Shown piece by piece: positions 25,562-34,073 of a stretch of 40,922 bases of DNA. The DNA lies in assembly GCA_016787285.1 (NCBI GenBank), contig JAEUUV010000175.1:1-40922 (forward strand), read 5' to 3'. The notes beneath the pieces were generated by a model. The model made no database searches. It was not told where the DNA came from and saw only the letters and a program-made list of their open reading frames with translations. The DNA comes from Saprospiraceae bacterium. GTDB taxonomy: Bacteria; Bacteroidota; Bacteroidia; Chitinophagales; Saprospiraceae. The position numbers and the translations under genes are program-made. The stretch's first letter is position 1. Each line of letters starts with the position of its first letter.

Positions 25562-28183
25562 ATGTTCAAATCTGTACCTGATTTTCTGTTTTTCATTTTG
25601 CTGTTGCTGGGTGCTACCGCCCTTCAGGCGCAAAGTATAAGCGGTACCGTCGTAGATTCCGACGGCCAACCGCTGGGCTATGCCACCGTCCGATACTATG
25701 CCGGCGGCAATACCTTGGCCTCCGTGCAAGGCGCCGTCACCGACGAGCGCGGACAGTTTTCCTTAGCCGGCCTGCCCGCAGGCAGCGGCGAAGTGGTCGC
25801 CTCTTTTTTGGGCTATTCCAACGCCTCGCAGCGTGTGGACCTGAGCGCCGGGCAGTCGCTGACCGTTTCGCTGACGCTGCAATCCGACGCTTTTGGTCTC
25901 GACGAGGTGATCGTTACCGGTGTGGTGAATGCCAAATCCAAACTGGGTTCGAGCGTTTCCATCACCACGCTTGATTCCCGCGTGACCAATCAGTTGCCCG
26001 TCACCAATACCGCCGAACTGTTCCGCTATGTGCCCGGTGTGCGTTCGGAAGCCTCGGCCGGCGAAGGCAATACCAATATTTCGGCGCGTGGCGTGCCCAT
26101 TTCGGCAGGCGGCTCCAAGTACCTCCAGTTGCAGGAAGACGGGTTGCCGGTGTTGCTGTTTGGCGATATCGCGTTTGCTACCGCCGACATTTTTCTGCGC
26201 GCCGACCAGAGCGTTGCCCGCCTCGAAGCGGTGCGTGGTGGCGCAGCATCCACGCTGGCAAGCAACTCGCCCGCAGGCATCATCAACCTGATCAGCAAAA
26301 CCGGTGAAATCGAAGGCGGCAGCGTGAGTTCGACCCTCGGCCTGGACTACAACCACCTGCGCACCGACTTCAGTTACGGCTCGCCCATCGGCGAGGGTGT
26401 CAGTTTCCACGTCGGCGGCTTTTTCCGCCAGGGACACGGCCCGCGTACCACCGGCTACACCGCCAACTACGGCGGCCAGTTCAAGGCCAACCTGACCAAA
26501 CGTTTCAAAACCGGCCATGCCCGGGTGTATTACAAATACCTGAACGACCGCGCGGTGGCTTACATGCCAATGCCCATGCAGGTGAGCGGCACCAACGACT
26601 CGCCCACCTGGGAATCGGCGCCCAACTTCAGCGCCCAATACGGCACCCCGCACACGCCGTATTTGCTGCAAAACCTCGGTCTTGGCCCCGACGGCCAGCT
26701 CCGCCGCGCCGATGTGGCCGACGGGATGCACCCGGTTTCGCACGCCATCGGAAGCGAGTTCTCTTTCGATATCGGCGAAGGCTGGAAAATTGAAAACCGC
26801 ACGCGTATGGCGTTCAACAGCGGGCGCTTCGTGACGCCGTTCCCGGCCGAACTGGGACAGGCAACCAGTCTGTTTCCGAATCAAACGCTCACGTATGCCG
26901 ACAACGGCCAAAATTTTGTCGGCGGCCTTGCCATGCGGATTCACATGTTCGACACGGAACTGAACAACTTCAACAACTTCGTGAACGACATCAAGATCAA
27001 CAAGAAGTTCGGCGTACTCGACCTGACTGCCGGCTATTTCAAAGCCAATCAGAACATCTCCATGTCCTGGCTTTGGAACACCTACGTGACGGATGTAAAC
27101 GGAGAAAAATCCCGGCTGCTCAACATCACCGACGCCGGCGGAAATGCCCTGAGCGAAAACGGTCTGCTGGCCTACGGCGTACCGGCCTGGGGTAACTGTT
27201 GCCAACGCAACTACGATGTGGCCTACGACGTGTCGGCGCCCTACGCCGCCTTGGGCGTGGAACTGGAAAACGGCCTGAGCGCCGACGCCAGTTTCCGCTG
27301 GGACCGAGGTGTGGTGAACGGCCGCTTTGCCGGCTCCGTTCAGACTTCTTACGACGTGAACAACGACGGCCAGATTTCCGAACCGGAAAAAAGCGTGTCG
27401 GCCATCAACAACGCCGCCACCACCCCGGTCAATTACGAGTACGGATACGCGTCCTACTCCCTTGGCCTGAATTACAAACTGAGTGCCGACAAAGCCGTGT
27501 TCGCCCGTTACAGCCACGGCGGCTCCGCCAAAGCCGACCGCTTGTTGTTCAGCGGTCTGGACTACACGAACGGCGACCGCCTCAATGCCAAAGACCTGAT
27601 TGACCAGGCCGAACTGGGCTACAAGATGAAATTCCGCAAGGGTGGTTTTTACGTGACCGGCTTTTATGCTCAAACTTCGGAAGAAGGCGGCTTCGAGGCT
27701 ACGACGCAAAAGGTTATCAAAAACGACTACCGTGCGCTGGGTGTGGAACTGGAAGGCTCGTACTCGGCAGGCGGTTTCGACCTGCGCGGCGGCCTGACCT
27801 TCACCTCGGCTGAAATTACAGACGCTATTGACGAAACCGTCATCGGCAATACGCCGCGCCGCCAGGCAGCACTGGTTGGTTCGTTGATGCCGGCTTACCA
27901 GGCCGGTCGCTTCTATGTGGGACTGGCAATTTTCGGCACCAGCCAAAGCTTTGCACAGGACAACAACAAATTGGTGCTGCCGGGCTACCTGGTCGTCAAC
28001 GGCTTCGCCCAAATGACGCTGAGCAAGGGGCTGTCCCTGACCGTAAGCGCCAACAACCTGCTCAACGCCATCGGCGTAACCGAGTCGGAAGAAGGCGCCA
28101 TTACCGACAACGCTGTGAACTTTGTACGTGGGCGTTCCATCACCGGACGTACGTCTACGGTGACCTTGCGTTACGAGTTCTGA
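25562..28183 (+). CDS. TonB-dependent outer-membrane receptor for a sugar-type ligand
   Basis: 873 aa. Signal peptide (FFILLLLGATALQAQ), then a CarboxypepD_reg-like domain (SISGTVVDSDGQPLGYATV, residues about 25-110), a plug domain (LDEVIVTGVV, PVTNTAELFRYVPGVR, ISARGVP, VRGGAASTLASNSPAGIINL), and a 22-strand barrel ending TVTLRYEF with the C-terminal aromatic residue. It should bring a glycan or sugar across the outer membrane using TonB energy. No SusD partner follows, unlike classical polysaccharide loci, which suggests a small ligand. First gene of a locus with a hydrolase, kinase and MFS transporter, under probable LacI control. Confidence 0.93.
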   Translation: MFKSVPDFLFFILLLLGATALQAQSISGTVVDSDGQPLGYATVRYYAGGNTLASVQGAVTDERGQFSLAGLPAGSGEVVASFLGYSNASQRVDLSAGQSLTVSLTLQSDAFGLDEVIVTGVVNAKSKLGSSVSITTLDSRVTNQLPVTNTAELFRYVPGVRSEASAGEGNTNISARGVPISAGGSKYLQLQEDGLPVLLFGDIAFATADIFLRADQSVARLEAVRGGAASTLASNSPAGIINLISKTGEIEGGSVSSTLGLDYNHLRTDFSYGSPIGEGVSFHVGGFFRQGHGPRTTGYTANYGGQFKANLTKRFKTGHARVYYKYLNDRAVAYMPMPMQVSGTNDSPTWESAPNFSAQYGTPHTPYLLQNLGLGPDGQLRRADVADGMHPVSHAIGSEFSFDIGEGWKIENRTRMAFNSGRFVTPFPAELGQATSLFPNQTLTYADNGQNFVGGLAMRIHMFDTELNNFNNFVNDIKINKKFGVLDLTAGYFKANQNISMSWLWNTYVTDVNGEKSRLLNITDAGGNALSENGLLAYGVPAWGNCCQRNYDVAYDVSAPYAALGVELENGLSADASFRWDRGVVNGRFAGSVQTSYDVNNDGQISEPEKSVSAINNAATTPVNYEYGYASYSLGLNYKLSADKAVFARYSHGGSAKADRLLFSGLDYTNGDRLNAKDLIDQAELGYKMKFRKGGFYVTGFYAQTSEEGGFEATTQKVIKNDYRALGVELEGSYSAGGFDLRGGLTFTSAEITDAIDETVIGNTPRRQAALVGSLMPAYQAGRFYVGLAIFGTSQSFAQDNNKLVLPGYLVVNGFAQMTLSKGLSLTVSANNLLNAIGVTESEEGAITDNAVNFVRGRSITGRTSTVTLRYEF

Positions 28184-28202
28184 TTTATTTATGCGTTAGG
28201 CG

Positions 28203-28343
28203 TAGAGGAGGGTGTCACAGAGGCTCACAGAGGCTTGGAGTACACAGAGATTTTTACCGATTAAGAGTGGACGGATTCCTTCGGAATGACAAAAAACTCT
28301 GTGAACTCCAAGCCTCTGTGAGCCTCTGCGACACCCTGCTCTA
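28203..28343. repeat. 53-nt near-perfect inverted repeat between the TonB receptor and hydrolase genes
   Basis: Arms 28203-28255 and 28291-28343 pair at about 49 of 53 positions (words CAGAGGCTCACAGAGG and CTTGGAGT), with T5/A6 at their inner ends and a small ATTCC-TTC-GGAAT hairpin in the loop. A transcript could form a very long stem, which may attenuate the hydrolase genes relative to the receptor or protect the receptor mRNA end. Confidence 0.8.
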
Positions 28344-28373
28344 CTCGGCGCTAACACACCCACCCTCCTGCAC

Positions 28374-29588
28374 ATGAACGACCAACCATGCTACCTTGCC
28401 GCGTGCCGGCAACTGTCGGCGGCCTGTGTGTCCGAAGGCATCCTCGCCTCCACGCAGGCGACCGACAACTACTGCCGGGTTTGGGCGCGGGATGCCGTGG
28501 TGGCGGGGCTGGCGGTATTGAGCATGTCCGAACCGCAGGCGCATTTGGTGGCTGCCCTGCGCAGTACACTCTGTACGCTCGCCGGGCATCAGCATGTCTG
28601 CGGACAGCTCCCGTCCAATGTGGCGTTCCCGGATGGGCTGCCCCCGGAAGTCAGTTACGGCGGCCTGAGCGGGCGGGTAGATGCCACTGCCTGGTTTGCC
28701 CTGGGTTGCGGATACTACGCGGCATTTGAACAGGAAGACGCGGAGTTCCGCGCACAGATGGCGCCGGTTCTGGAAAAAGCCTTCGGGATCATGGATGCCT
28801 GGGAGTTCAACGGAAGGCACCTGATGTATGTGCCGGTAGGGGGAAACTGGGCCGACGAATACCTGCTGCAGGGCTACACGCTGTACGACAATGTGCTGCG
28901 GCTGCTTGCCCTCGAAAAAGCCGCCGGGGTTTGGGCGCGTCCCGATTGGGCGGAGAAAGCCCGGCTTGTCCGGGAGACCATTCGCCAAAATTTCTGGCTT
29001 GGCGCCGATCGCCCAAACGCCAATTACCACCCTTTTGCCCTGAAACGCGCACCGGAACGCCCGTACTGGGCCGCTGCATTTTCTCCAGGCGGCTACGATA
29101 CACGATTCGATCTCTGGGCCAATGCGCTTGCCATGATTGCCGGTTTGGGAAATGTAGAGCAGGTTGGTACCCAGGTCGCTTTCATGGAAGCGCTTGCCCG
29201 TGATTTTCAAAACCTGTTGCCGGCATTTTTCCCGATCATAAAACCCGGCGACCCGGAATGGCCGGCCCTGGAAAACCACCATGCGTACCGGTTCAAAAAT
29301 CATCCGCACCATTTCCACAACGGGGGTATCTGGCCAGTCGTGCTGGGCTTCGCCGGCGCGGCGTTCGTGCAGTGCGGCGGCGCTCAAACGGCAACGCGTA
29401 TGCTCAACGCCTTGACGAATTTTTTATATCGGGACGAACTGCAGTTTTGCGAATATCTGGCCTCCGATACCTTTGAGTGGGGCGGTACGCCGAATTTGAG
29501 TTTTTCGGCTGCCGGGTATATGCTGCTCCACGAAGCCGTTTTGCACAAGCACAGTTTTTTTCAGATCAATCCTTCCTTCTCCACATGA
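28374..29588 (+). CDS. (alpha/alpha)6-barrel glycoside hydrolase (GH63/GH100/debranching-enzyme-like)
   Basis: 404 aa, without a signal peptide, so likely cytoplasmic. Landmarks: YCRVWARDAVVAGL (D40), GGLSGRVDATAW (D103), GGNWADEYLLQGYTLYDNV (D161) and FEWGGTPNLSFSAAGYMLL (E368). This order matches six-hairpin glycosidases such as neutral invertases, debranching enzymes and mannosylglycerate-type hydrolases; D161 and E368 are the best catalytic candidates by position. The substrate is probably a disaccharide or glycosyl-glycerate imported by the neighbouring transporter, but it cannot be chosen from sequence alone. Its TGA stop overlaps the next start (ATGA). Confidence 0.8.
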   Translation: MNDQPCYLAACRQLSAACVSEGILASTQATDNYCRVWARDAVVAGLAVLSMSEPQAHLVAALRSTLCTLAGHQHVCGQLPSNVAFPDGLPPEVSYGGLSGRVDATAWFALGCGYYAAFEQEDAEFRAQMAPVLEKAFGIMDAWEFNGRHLMYVPVGGNWADEYLLQGYTLYDNVLRLLALEKAAGVWARPDWAEKARLVRETIRQNFWLGADRPNANYHPFALKRAPERPYWAAAFSPGGYDTRFDLWANALAMIAGLGNVEQVGTQVAFMEALARDFQNLLPAFFPIIKPGDPEWPALENHHAYRFKNHPHHFHNGGIWPVVLGFAGAAFVQCGGAQTATRMLNALTNFLYRDELQFCEYLASDTFEWGGTPNLSFSAAGYMLLHEAVLHKHSFFQINPSFST

Positions 29589-30250
29589 CAGGCGACATCA
29601 TCAACGCCGAACAACGGCACTACGATACCGCACGAAGTTTGCTTCCCCTGCTCGAACCGCTGCTCCTGCGCGCAGGCAGGATCGTGCTGGCTGTAGGCGG
29701 AGAATCGGGCAGCGGTAAATCCGTAACGGCCGTTTGCCTGCGCGATCTGCTGCTCGAAGCGGATATGAATGCAGCAATCCTTCACCTCGACGACTACTTC
29801 GCTTTCCCGCCGGCAACCAACCACCGGCGCCGACTGGAAGACATCGGGCGCGTGGGTATGCAGGAAGTGCGTATGGAATTGCTGCAAGAGCATGTGGATT
29901 CGTTCCGAGCCGGCGCAACCCTGCTGAAAAAACCGCTTTCCGATTACCAGGCCGACCGAATCACGGAAGAAGTACTGGACCTGTCCGACACCCGGATACT
30001 GATTGTGGAAGGCACTTACAGCCTGGCCCTGCAATCGGTGGATTGCCGCATATTCCTGACCCGGAATTACATGGAAACCAAAGCCCAACGCTTGCTGCGT
30101 GGCCGCGAAACGGACGATGAATTCATTGAGCGGGTATTGGCTGTCGAGCATGCCATCATCGCCCCGTTTGCTGCCGGTGCAGATATTTTGATTGACAAAT
30201 CCTACCAGGTCATGCTGCAAAACAGCGCATTCCAACACACGCAACTATGA
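29585..30250 (+). CDS. Uridine-kinase-like P-loop kinase, probably for a sugar or glycerate product
   Basis: 221 aa from the ATG at 29585, which overlaps the hydrolase stop by ATGA; upstream in-frame ATGs lie inside the hydrolase and are rejected. Walker A GGESGSGKS is near residue 38, the HLDDYFAFPP motif near 70 resembles the DSFY/DDFY substrate loop of uridine kinase and phosphoribulokinase relatives, and ILIVEGTYSL is the Walker-B-like strand. In this gene order it most likely phosphorylates a product released by the hydrolase rather than uridine (inference). Overlaps the MFS gene by four bases. Confidence 0.8.
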   Translation: MTGDIINAEQRHYDTARSLLPLLEPLLLRAGRIVLAVGGESGSGKSVTAVCLRDLLLEADMNAAILHLDDYFAFPPATNHRRRLEDIGRVGMQEVRMELLQEHVDSFRAGATLLKKPLSDYQADRITEEVLDLSDTRILIVEGTYSLALQSVDCRIFLTRNYMETKAQRLLRGRETDDEFIERVLAVEHAIIAPFAAGADILIDKSYQVMLQNSAFQHTQL

Positions 30251-31542
30251 AAAAGAAACTTTCACTGTTCCAGATCATCAACATGAACGTGGGCTTTTTC
30301 GGCATCCAGTACAGTTTTGGTTTGCAGCAAAGCAACATGAGCCCGATTTACAAATACCTTGGCGCCGACGAGGCCTCTTTGCCGCTGCTGTGGCTGGCCG
30401 GGCCGATGACCGGCCTGCTGGTTCAGCCGATTATCGGGGCTATGAGCGACAAAACATTCAGCCCGCTGGGGCGGCGGACGCCCTACTTCCTCATCGGGGC
30501 GGTGTTGTGCAGTGTCGGGCTGTTGGTCATGCCGTACAGCAGTGCGCTCTGGATGGCCGCAGGCACACTCTGGATTCTGGATGCGGCCAACAACGTGACG
30601 ATGGAACCCTACCGGGCTTTTGTCAGCGACAAACTCGCCGAAGAACAGCGGCACCTGGGCTTTCTGACCCAAAGCGCTTTTACGGGCTTTGCCCAAACCC
30701 TGTCGTATCTCACGCCGTCGCTCCTGTTCTGGGTCGGGATGAATAAAGACGCGGTGAATGATCGGGGCATTCCCAACGTGGTGGTCACGGCGTTTTTTAT
30801 CGGCGCCTTTTTCTCCATTTTTTCCATACTCTGGACGGTTTTGACCAGCAAAGAAGACCCGCTGACGGAAGACGAAGCCGCCTACATGCGTGCCAACCCG
30901 TTGCGTGTACGTGGTATCTTCGAAGACATTTTCGGCGCCATACGGGAAATGCCCGATACCATGCGCCGGATGGGCTGGATGAGCCTGTTTCAGTGGTACG
31001 GCATGTTTTGTTACTGGATGTACATTGCCCTGTCGGTCAGTCAGTCGTTGTTTCATACGACCGACAGCAAGACGCCGGCATTCAAAGACGCCGGTTTGAT
31101 TGCGGGGCAAATGGGCGCGCTGTACAATTTCATTGCGTTCGGCATGGCTTTCGCCCTCATACACTTTTCCAAACGCTTCGGCCCCAAATTAGTGCATAGC
31201 ATCTGCCTGATTGCCGCCGGGGTGAGCATGGTGGCTATTTCATTTGCTACGGACAAAATCTTGTTGTTCGCGCCCATGTTCGGCATCGGGCTGGCGTGGG
31301 CCAGCATCATGGGCAATCCCTATGTGATGCTCGCCAACTGCATTCCACCGGAGCGAACGGGGGTGTACATGGGCATTTTCAACATGTTTATTGTGATCCC
31401 GATGATCATCGCAATTTTCACCTTGCCGCTGATTTATGACAACCTGCTGGCCGGGAATCCGCAAAATGTGATCCGGTTGGCGGGAGTGTTGTTGCTGGCA
31501 GCGGCAGTAGTGACAAGCAGGATCAAAGCGGCGAACGGGTAA
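30247..31542 (+). CDS. MFS transporter, SLC45/sucrose-maltose type
   Basis: 431 aa with about twelve hydrophobic segments. Family motifs include GIQYSFGLQQSNMSPIYKYL (TM1), LAGPMTGLLVQPIIGAMSD and the R-R-T-P-Y sequence after the second helix, all typical of glycoside transporters related to SLC45 and plant sucrose carriers. It should import a disaccharide or similar small glycoside across the inner membrane. Starts within the kinase stop (ATGA). Ends one base from the convergent nadE stop, with no room for a separate terminator. Confidence 0.88.
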   Translation: MKKKLSLFQIINMNVGFFGIQYSFGLQQSNMSPIYKYLGADEASLPLLWLAGPMTGLLVQPIIGAMSDKTFSPLGRRTPYFLIGAVLCSVGLLVMPYSSALWMAAGTLWILDAANNVTMEPYRAFVSDKLAEEQRHLGFLTQSAFTGFAQTLSYLTPSLLFWVGMNKDAVNDRGIPNVVVTAFFIGAFFSIFSILWTVLTSKEDPLTEDEAAYMRANPLRVRGIFEDIFGAIREMPDTMRRMGWMSLFQWYGMFCYWMYIALSVSQSLFHTTDSKTPAFKDAGLIAGQMGALYNFIAFGMAFALIHFSKRFGPKLVHSICLIAAGVSMVAISFATDKILLFAPMFGIGLAWASIMGNPYVMLANCIPPERTGVYMGIFNMFIVIPMIIAIFTLPLIYDNLLAGNPQNVIRLAGVLLLAAAVVTSRIKAANG

Positions 31543-31543
31543 A

Positions 31544-33208
31544 TCAGGACAAGTACTTCCCCACAATCGGCATGCGCCGCCCCATACCGAAACCCTTGCG
31601 GCTCACGCGCAGCACCGGCGCTGCCTGCTCGCGTTTGAATTCGTTGATGTTCACCAAACGCAGTACCCGCGCCACGAGGGCTTCGTCGAAACCCGTCTGC
31701 ACCAATTCGCGCGGGCCTTGGCGGCATTCGATGTACTGGTACAGTACCCGGTCGAGGATGTCGTAGTCGGGCAGGCTGTCCGAGTCTTTCTGGTTGGGGC
31801 GCAGTTCAGCACTGGGCGGCTTTTCGATGGAGTTTTTGGGTATGGCCCCAGCCCCCGAGGGGAGGGGCGAACCCAGCGGCAAAGTATTCAGGTAGCGGGC
31901 CAGCGCGTACACCTCGGTTTTGTACACGTCGCCGAGTACGGAAATGCCGCCGCACATGTCGCCGTAAAGCGTGCCGTAACCCACAGCCATTTCGCTTTTG
32001 TTGGTGGTGTTGAGCAGGATGTGGCCGAATTTGTTGCTCATGGCCATAAGCAGGGTGCCGCGGATGCGGGCCTGGATATTTTCTTCCGTGACGTTGAACG
32101 GCTGCCCGGCAAACTGTTGCTGCAAAGCCGCCTCGAATGCCTCGAACACCGGACGGATGGGCAGGATATCGTACCGGATGCCGAGGTTTTCGGCTAATTG
32201 GCGGGCGTCGTCCACGGAGTGGTCACTGCTGAACTGGCTGGGCAAAAGCAACACCTGCACGTTGTCGGCGCCGAGTGCTTCCGCCGCCAGCACGCAGGTG
32301 ACCGCCGAGTCAATGCCGCCCGACAGGCCGAGGATGGCCCGTTTGAACCCGAGTTTGCGGAAGTAGTCGCGGATGCCCACCACCAGCGCGTCATGGATGA
32401 GTTTGATTTTGTCCTTCGGCTGCTCGTTCGAGCGGCCGCCGGTTCGGACTTCGTCCACATCGTACACGCGCAAGCACTCCTCGAAGTAGGGCATTTCGTC
32501 AAAAACCAGCCCGTCGGGCGACACCACGAGGCTGCCGCCGTCGAATATGAGGTCGGTCTGAGCGCCCACGTGGTTGGTGTAAAACATGGGGATGCCGTAG
32601 CGCTGCACGTTGGAGCGCACCACATGAATGCGCTCGTTCGCCTGCTCGTAACTGAACGGCGAAGCCGAGAGGTTGAGGATAAATTCCGGCTTTTCGGGCA
32701 TCATCTCGTCGAGCGGGCAGATGGTGTACAGCGGGTTTTCGTTGCCCACATTCCAGATGTCCTCGCACACGCTGAGGGCGATTTTTTTGCCCTTGAACGC
32801 CACGGTCCGGAACTCCCGGCCCGGCTCGAAGTAGCGGTACTCGTCGAAGATGTCGTAGGTAGGCAGCAGGGCCTTGTGCTGCACGCCGAGGATTTCGCCG
32901 TTGTACAGCAGGTACGCCGAGTTGTGCAGGTCTTTGCCCTCCACGACCGGGTTGGGCGTGGGCGCACCCACCACGATCCCGATGCCCGTGCTGGCGGCCC
33001 GGAGTGTGTCCACCGATGCCTGGCAGCGGCGGACGAAGTCGTTGAATTCCAGGAAGTCGCGGGGTGGGTAGCCGCAGACGGCCAGTTCGCCGAAGCACAC
33101 GAGATCGGCGCCGAGCGCCTTGGCCTGCTCCACGGCCCGGAGCATTTTTTGCAGGTTGTCCTCGAAGTTACCGATGTGGTAATCCAGTTGGGCGATAGCG
33201 ATTTTCAT
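31544..33208 (-). CDS. nadE: Glutamine-dependent NAD+ synthetase
   Basis: 554 aa. The N-terminal nitrilase-like glutaminase domain has E41 (CFGELAVCGYPP), a Lys in HKALLPTYDIF and a Cys in LSVCEDIWN; ammonia is then used by the C-terminal synthetase with the ATP-pyrophosphatase motif LSGGIDSA (about residue 297). It converts deamido-NAD to NAD. An unusual stretch, TLPLGSPLPSGAGA, sits between LARYLN and IPKNSIEKPPSAELRP, where most homologues have only a few residues; it is encoded by a shortened copy of the GC-rich palindrome. Divergent from yidD across 38 bp. A -7-like box TACTTTCG is at 33217-33224. Confidence 0.95.
   Translation of the reverse strand: MKIAIAQLDYHIGNFEDNLQKMLRAVEQAKALGADLVCFGELAVCGYPPRDFLEFNDFVRRCQASVDTLRAASTGIGIVVGAPTPNPVVEGKDLHNSAYLLYNGEILGVQHKALLPTYDIFDEYRYFEPGREFRTVAFKGKKIALSVCEDIWNVGNENPLYTICPLDEMMPEKPEFILNLSASPFSYEQANERIHVVRSNVQRYGIPMFYTNHVGAQTDLIFDGGSLVVSPDGLVFDEMPYFEECLRVYDVDEVRTGGRSNEQPKDKIKLIHDALVVGIRDYFRKLGFKRAILGLSGGIDSAVTCVLAAEALGADNVQVLLLPSQFSSDHSVDDARQLAENLGIRYDILPIRPVFEAFEAALQQQFAGQPFNVTEENIQARIRGTLLMAMSNKFGHILLNTTNKSEMAVGYGTLYGDMCGGISVLGDVYKTEVYALARYLNTLPLGSPLPSGAGAIPKNSIEKPPSAELRPNQKDSDSLPDYDILDRVLYQYIECRQGPRELVQTGFDEALVARVLRLVNINEFKREQAAPVLRVSRKGFGMGRRMPIVGKYLS
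31844..31874. repeat. Reduced palindromic element inside nadE
   Basis: GGCCCCAGCCCCCGAGGGGA plus AGGGGCG is a shortened form of the GC-rich palindrome seen in full at 23253-23372. It adds about nine in-frame codons to nadE in a surface-loop position between two conserved blocks. Confidence 0.6.
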
Positions 33209-33216
33209 AACTGCTG

Positions 33217-33242
33217 CGAAAGTAGGGCCTTTGCTACCTTTG
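33217..33242. promoter_or_regulatory. Back-to-back promoters of nadE and yidD
   Basis: In the 38-bp divergent spacer, TACTTTCG (minus strand, 33224-33217) faces nadE and TACCTTTG (plus strand, 33235-33242) faces yidD. Their -33 regions must overlap or lie in the opposite coding sequence. The plus box is followed by GGCC and the GTG start of yidD, the same 4-nt spacing as at other genes here. Confidence 0.5.
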
Positions 33243-33246
33243 GGCC

Positions 33247-33495
33247 GTGAAAAAAATTATCCGGAAAATATTCGTCCTGCCCATCCGGCTGTACCAGGTC
33301 ACCCTGTCGCCCCTGCTGGGGCCGAGCAAGTGCCGGTTCAAACCCACCTGCTCGCATTACGCCGTGGAAGCCATTGAGGAATGGGGCATTTTCAAAGGCA
33401 GTTGGCTGGCGCTTAAGCGTATTGTGCGTTGCCATCCCTGGGGCGGATTTGGGTATGATCCGGTGCCTAAGCGGACAGAAGAACCAGGAAAATAA
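33247..33495 (+). CDS. yidD: Membrane-protein insertion efficiency factor YidD
   Basis: 82 aa beginning with a GTG (33247), fixed by the conserved start [16 protein letters not shown]. The family core [23 protein letters not shown] and the [13 protein letters not shown] end are complete, including the three conserved Cys. YidD is a small amphipathic inner-membrane-associated protein that aids YidC. It usually sits between rnpA and yidC; here it is an orphan next to nadE, a frequent situation in Bacteroidota. Confidence 0.95.
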   Translation: MKKIIRKIFVLPIRLYQVTLSPLLGPSKCRFKPTCSHYAVEAIEEWGIFKGSWLALKRIVRCHPWGGFGYDPVPKRTEEPGK

Positions 33496-33516
33496 TTTTG
33501 TGCATCACACAAAATT
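33494..33516 (+). terminator. Hairpin at the yidD stop codon
   Basis: AATTTTGTG (33494-33502) and CACAAAATT (33508-33516) are perfect complements with a 5-nt loop, starting inside the yidD stop codon. Weak and AT-rich; may be a minor terminator or an upstream operator of the next operon. Confidence 0.35.
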
Positions 33517-33521
33517 CAAGG

Positions 33522-33541
33522 GATAACATTTGTTATCTTTG
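33522..33541 (+). promoter_or_regulatory. Palindromic operator overlapping the -7 box of the nucleotidyltransferase operon
   Basis: GATAACA-TT-TGTTATC (33522-33537) is a perfect 7-bp inverted repeat whose right arm runs into the -7 box TATCTTTG (33534-33541). The box is followed by GGCC and the ATG at 33546. Binding here would block the promoter, and the HTH-like protein of the same operon is the obvious candidate (inference). Confidence 0.6.
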
Positions 33542-33545
33542 GGCC

Positions 33546-34073
33546 ATGAATTTTGAGCAGGGTCTAAAAAAAATTGTCACCGTTTTCGAACAAGAAGACA
33601 TCCCCTACATGATCGTGGGAGGCCTTGCCATGAGTTTCTACAACCGGTTCCGATTTACGGCAGACATTGACTGTGTGCTTCAAATTTACCCCCATCATAT
33701 TGAAAAAGTCATCCGGCATTTCCCGAATTGGCTTCCATTTTTGGAACAATTTCAGGAGAGTGCGAGACGCGGCATCTTGTTCAATTTCACGGACTTCGAT
33801 ACAGGTATCAAATACGACATGATGCTTTATCAGGACAGTGATTACAATTGGACGGCTTTCGAGCGAAGGCATAAAGTGACCTTCATGGATATTGAGTGTT
33901 TTATTTCTGCTCCGGAAGACCTGATTATCTCCAAACTTCGGTGGTACGCGCTTTCCCAAAGCGCCAAACAGCTAGATGACATCAAATTTCTTTTGCGAGA
34001 AGTGACCGTCAACAAGACCTATCTCGATACCTGGTGCAACCGTTTATACCTCTCCCGTTATGGACTTTTCTAA
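33546..34073 (+). CDS. Nucleotidyltransferase (AbiEii/MNT-like superfamily)
   Basis: 175 aa from the ATG at 33546, 4 nt after a -7 box. The Pol-beta-type nucleotidyltransferase signature is intact: VGGLAMSFYNRFRFTADID (GG at 25-26, D40 and D42), and a likely third carboxylate D91 in GIKYDMMLY. These proteins transfer a nucleotide to a protein or RNA and are common in toxin-antitoxin and abortive-infection modules. The DNA is more AT-rich than the flanking genes, which suggests transfer. Its 3' end overlaps the HTH-like gene by 14 nt. Confidence 0.8.
   Translation: MNFEQGLKKIVTVFEQEDIPYMIVGGLAMSFYNRFRFTADIDCVLQIYPHHIEKVIRHFPNWLPFLEQFQESARRGILFNFTDFDTGIKYDMMLYQDSDYNWTAFERRHKVTFMDIECFISAPEDLIISKLRWYALSQSAKQLDDIKFLLREVTVNKTYLDTWCNRLYLSRYGLF

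Noticed and set aside
25763-28012. 749-aa minus-strand open frame
   Set aside because: Lies wholly opposite the TonB receptor gene, has no family resemblance, and follows its third-position GC bias.
29477-29584. Upstream in-frame extension of the kinase gene
   Set aside because: Lies inside the hydrolase coding sequence; the ATGA overlap start at 29585 gives the natural kinase N-terminus.
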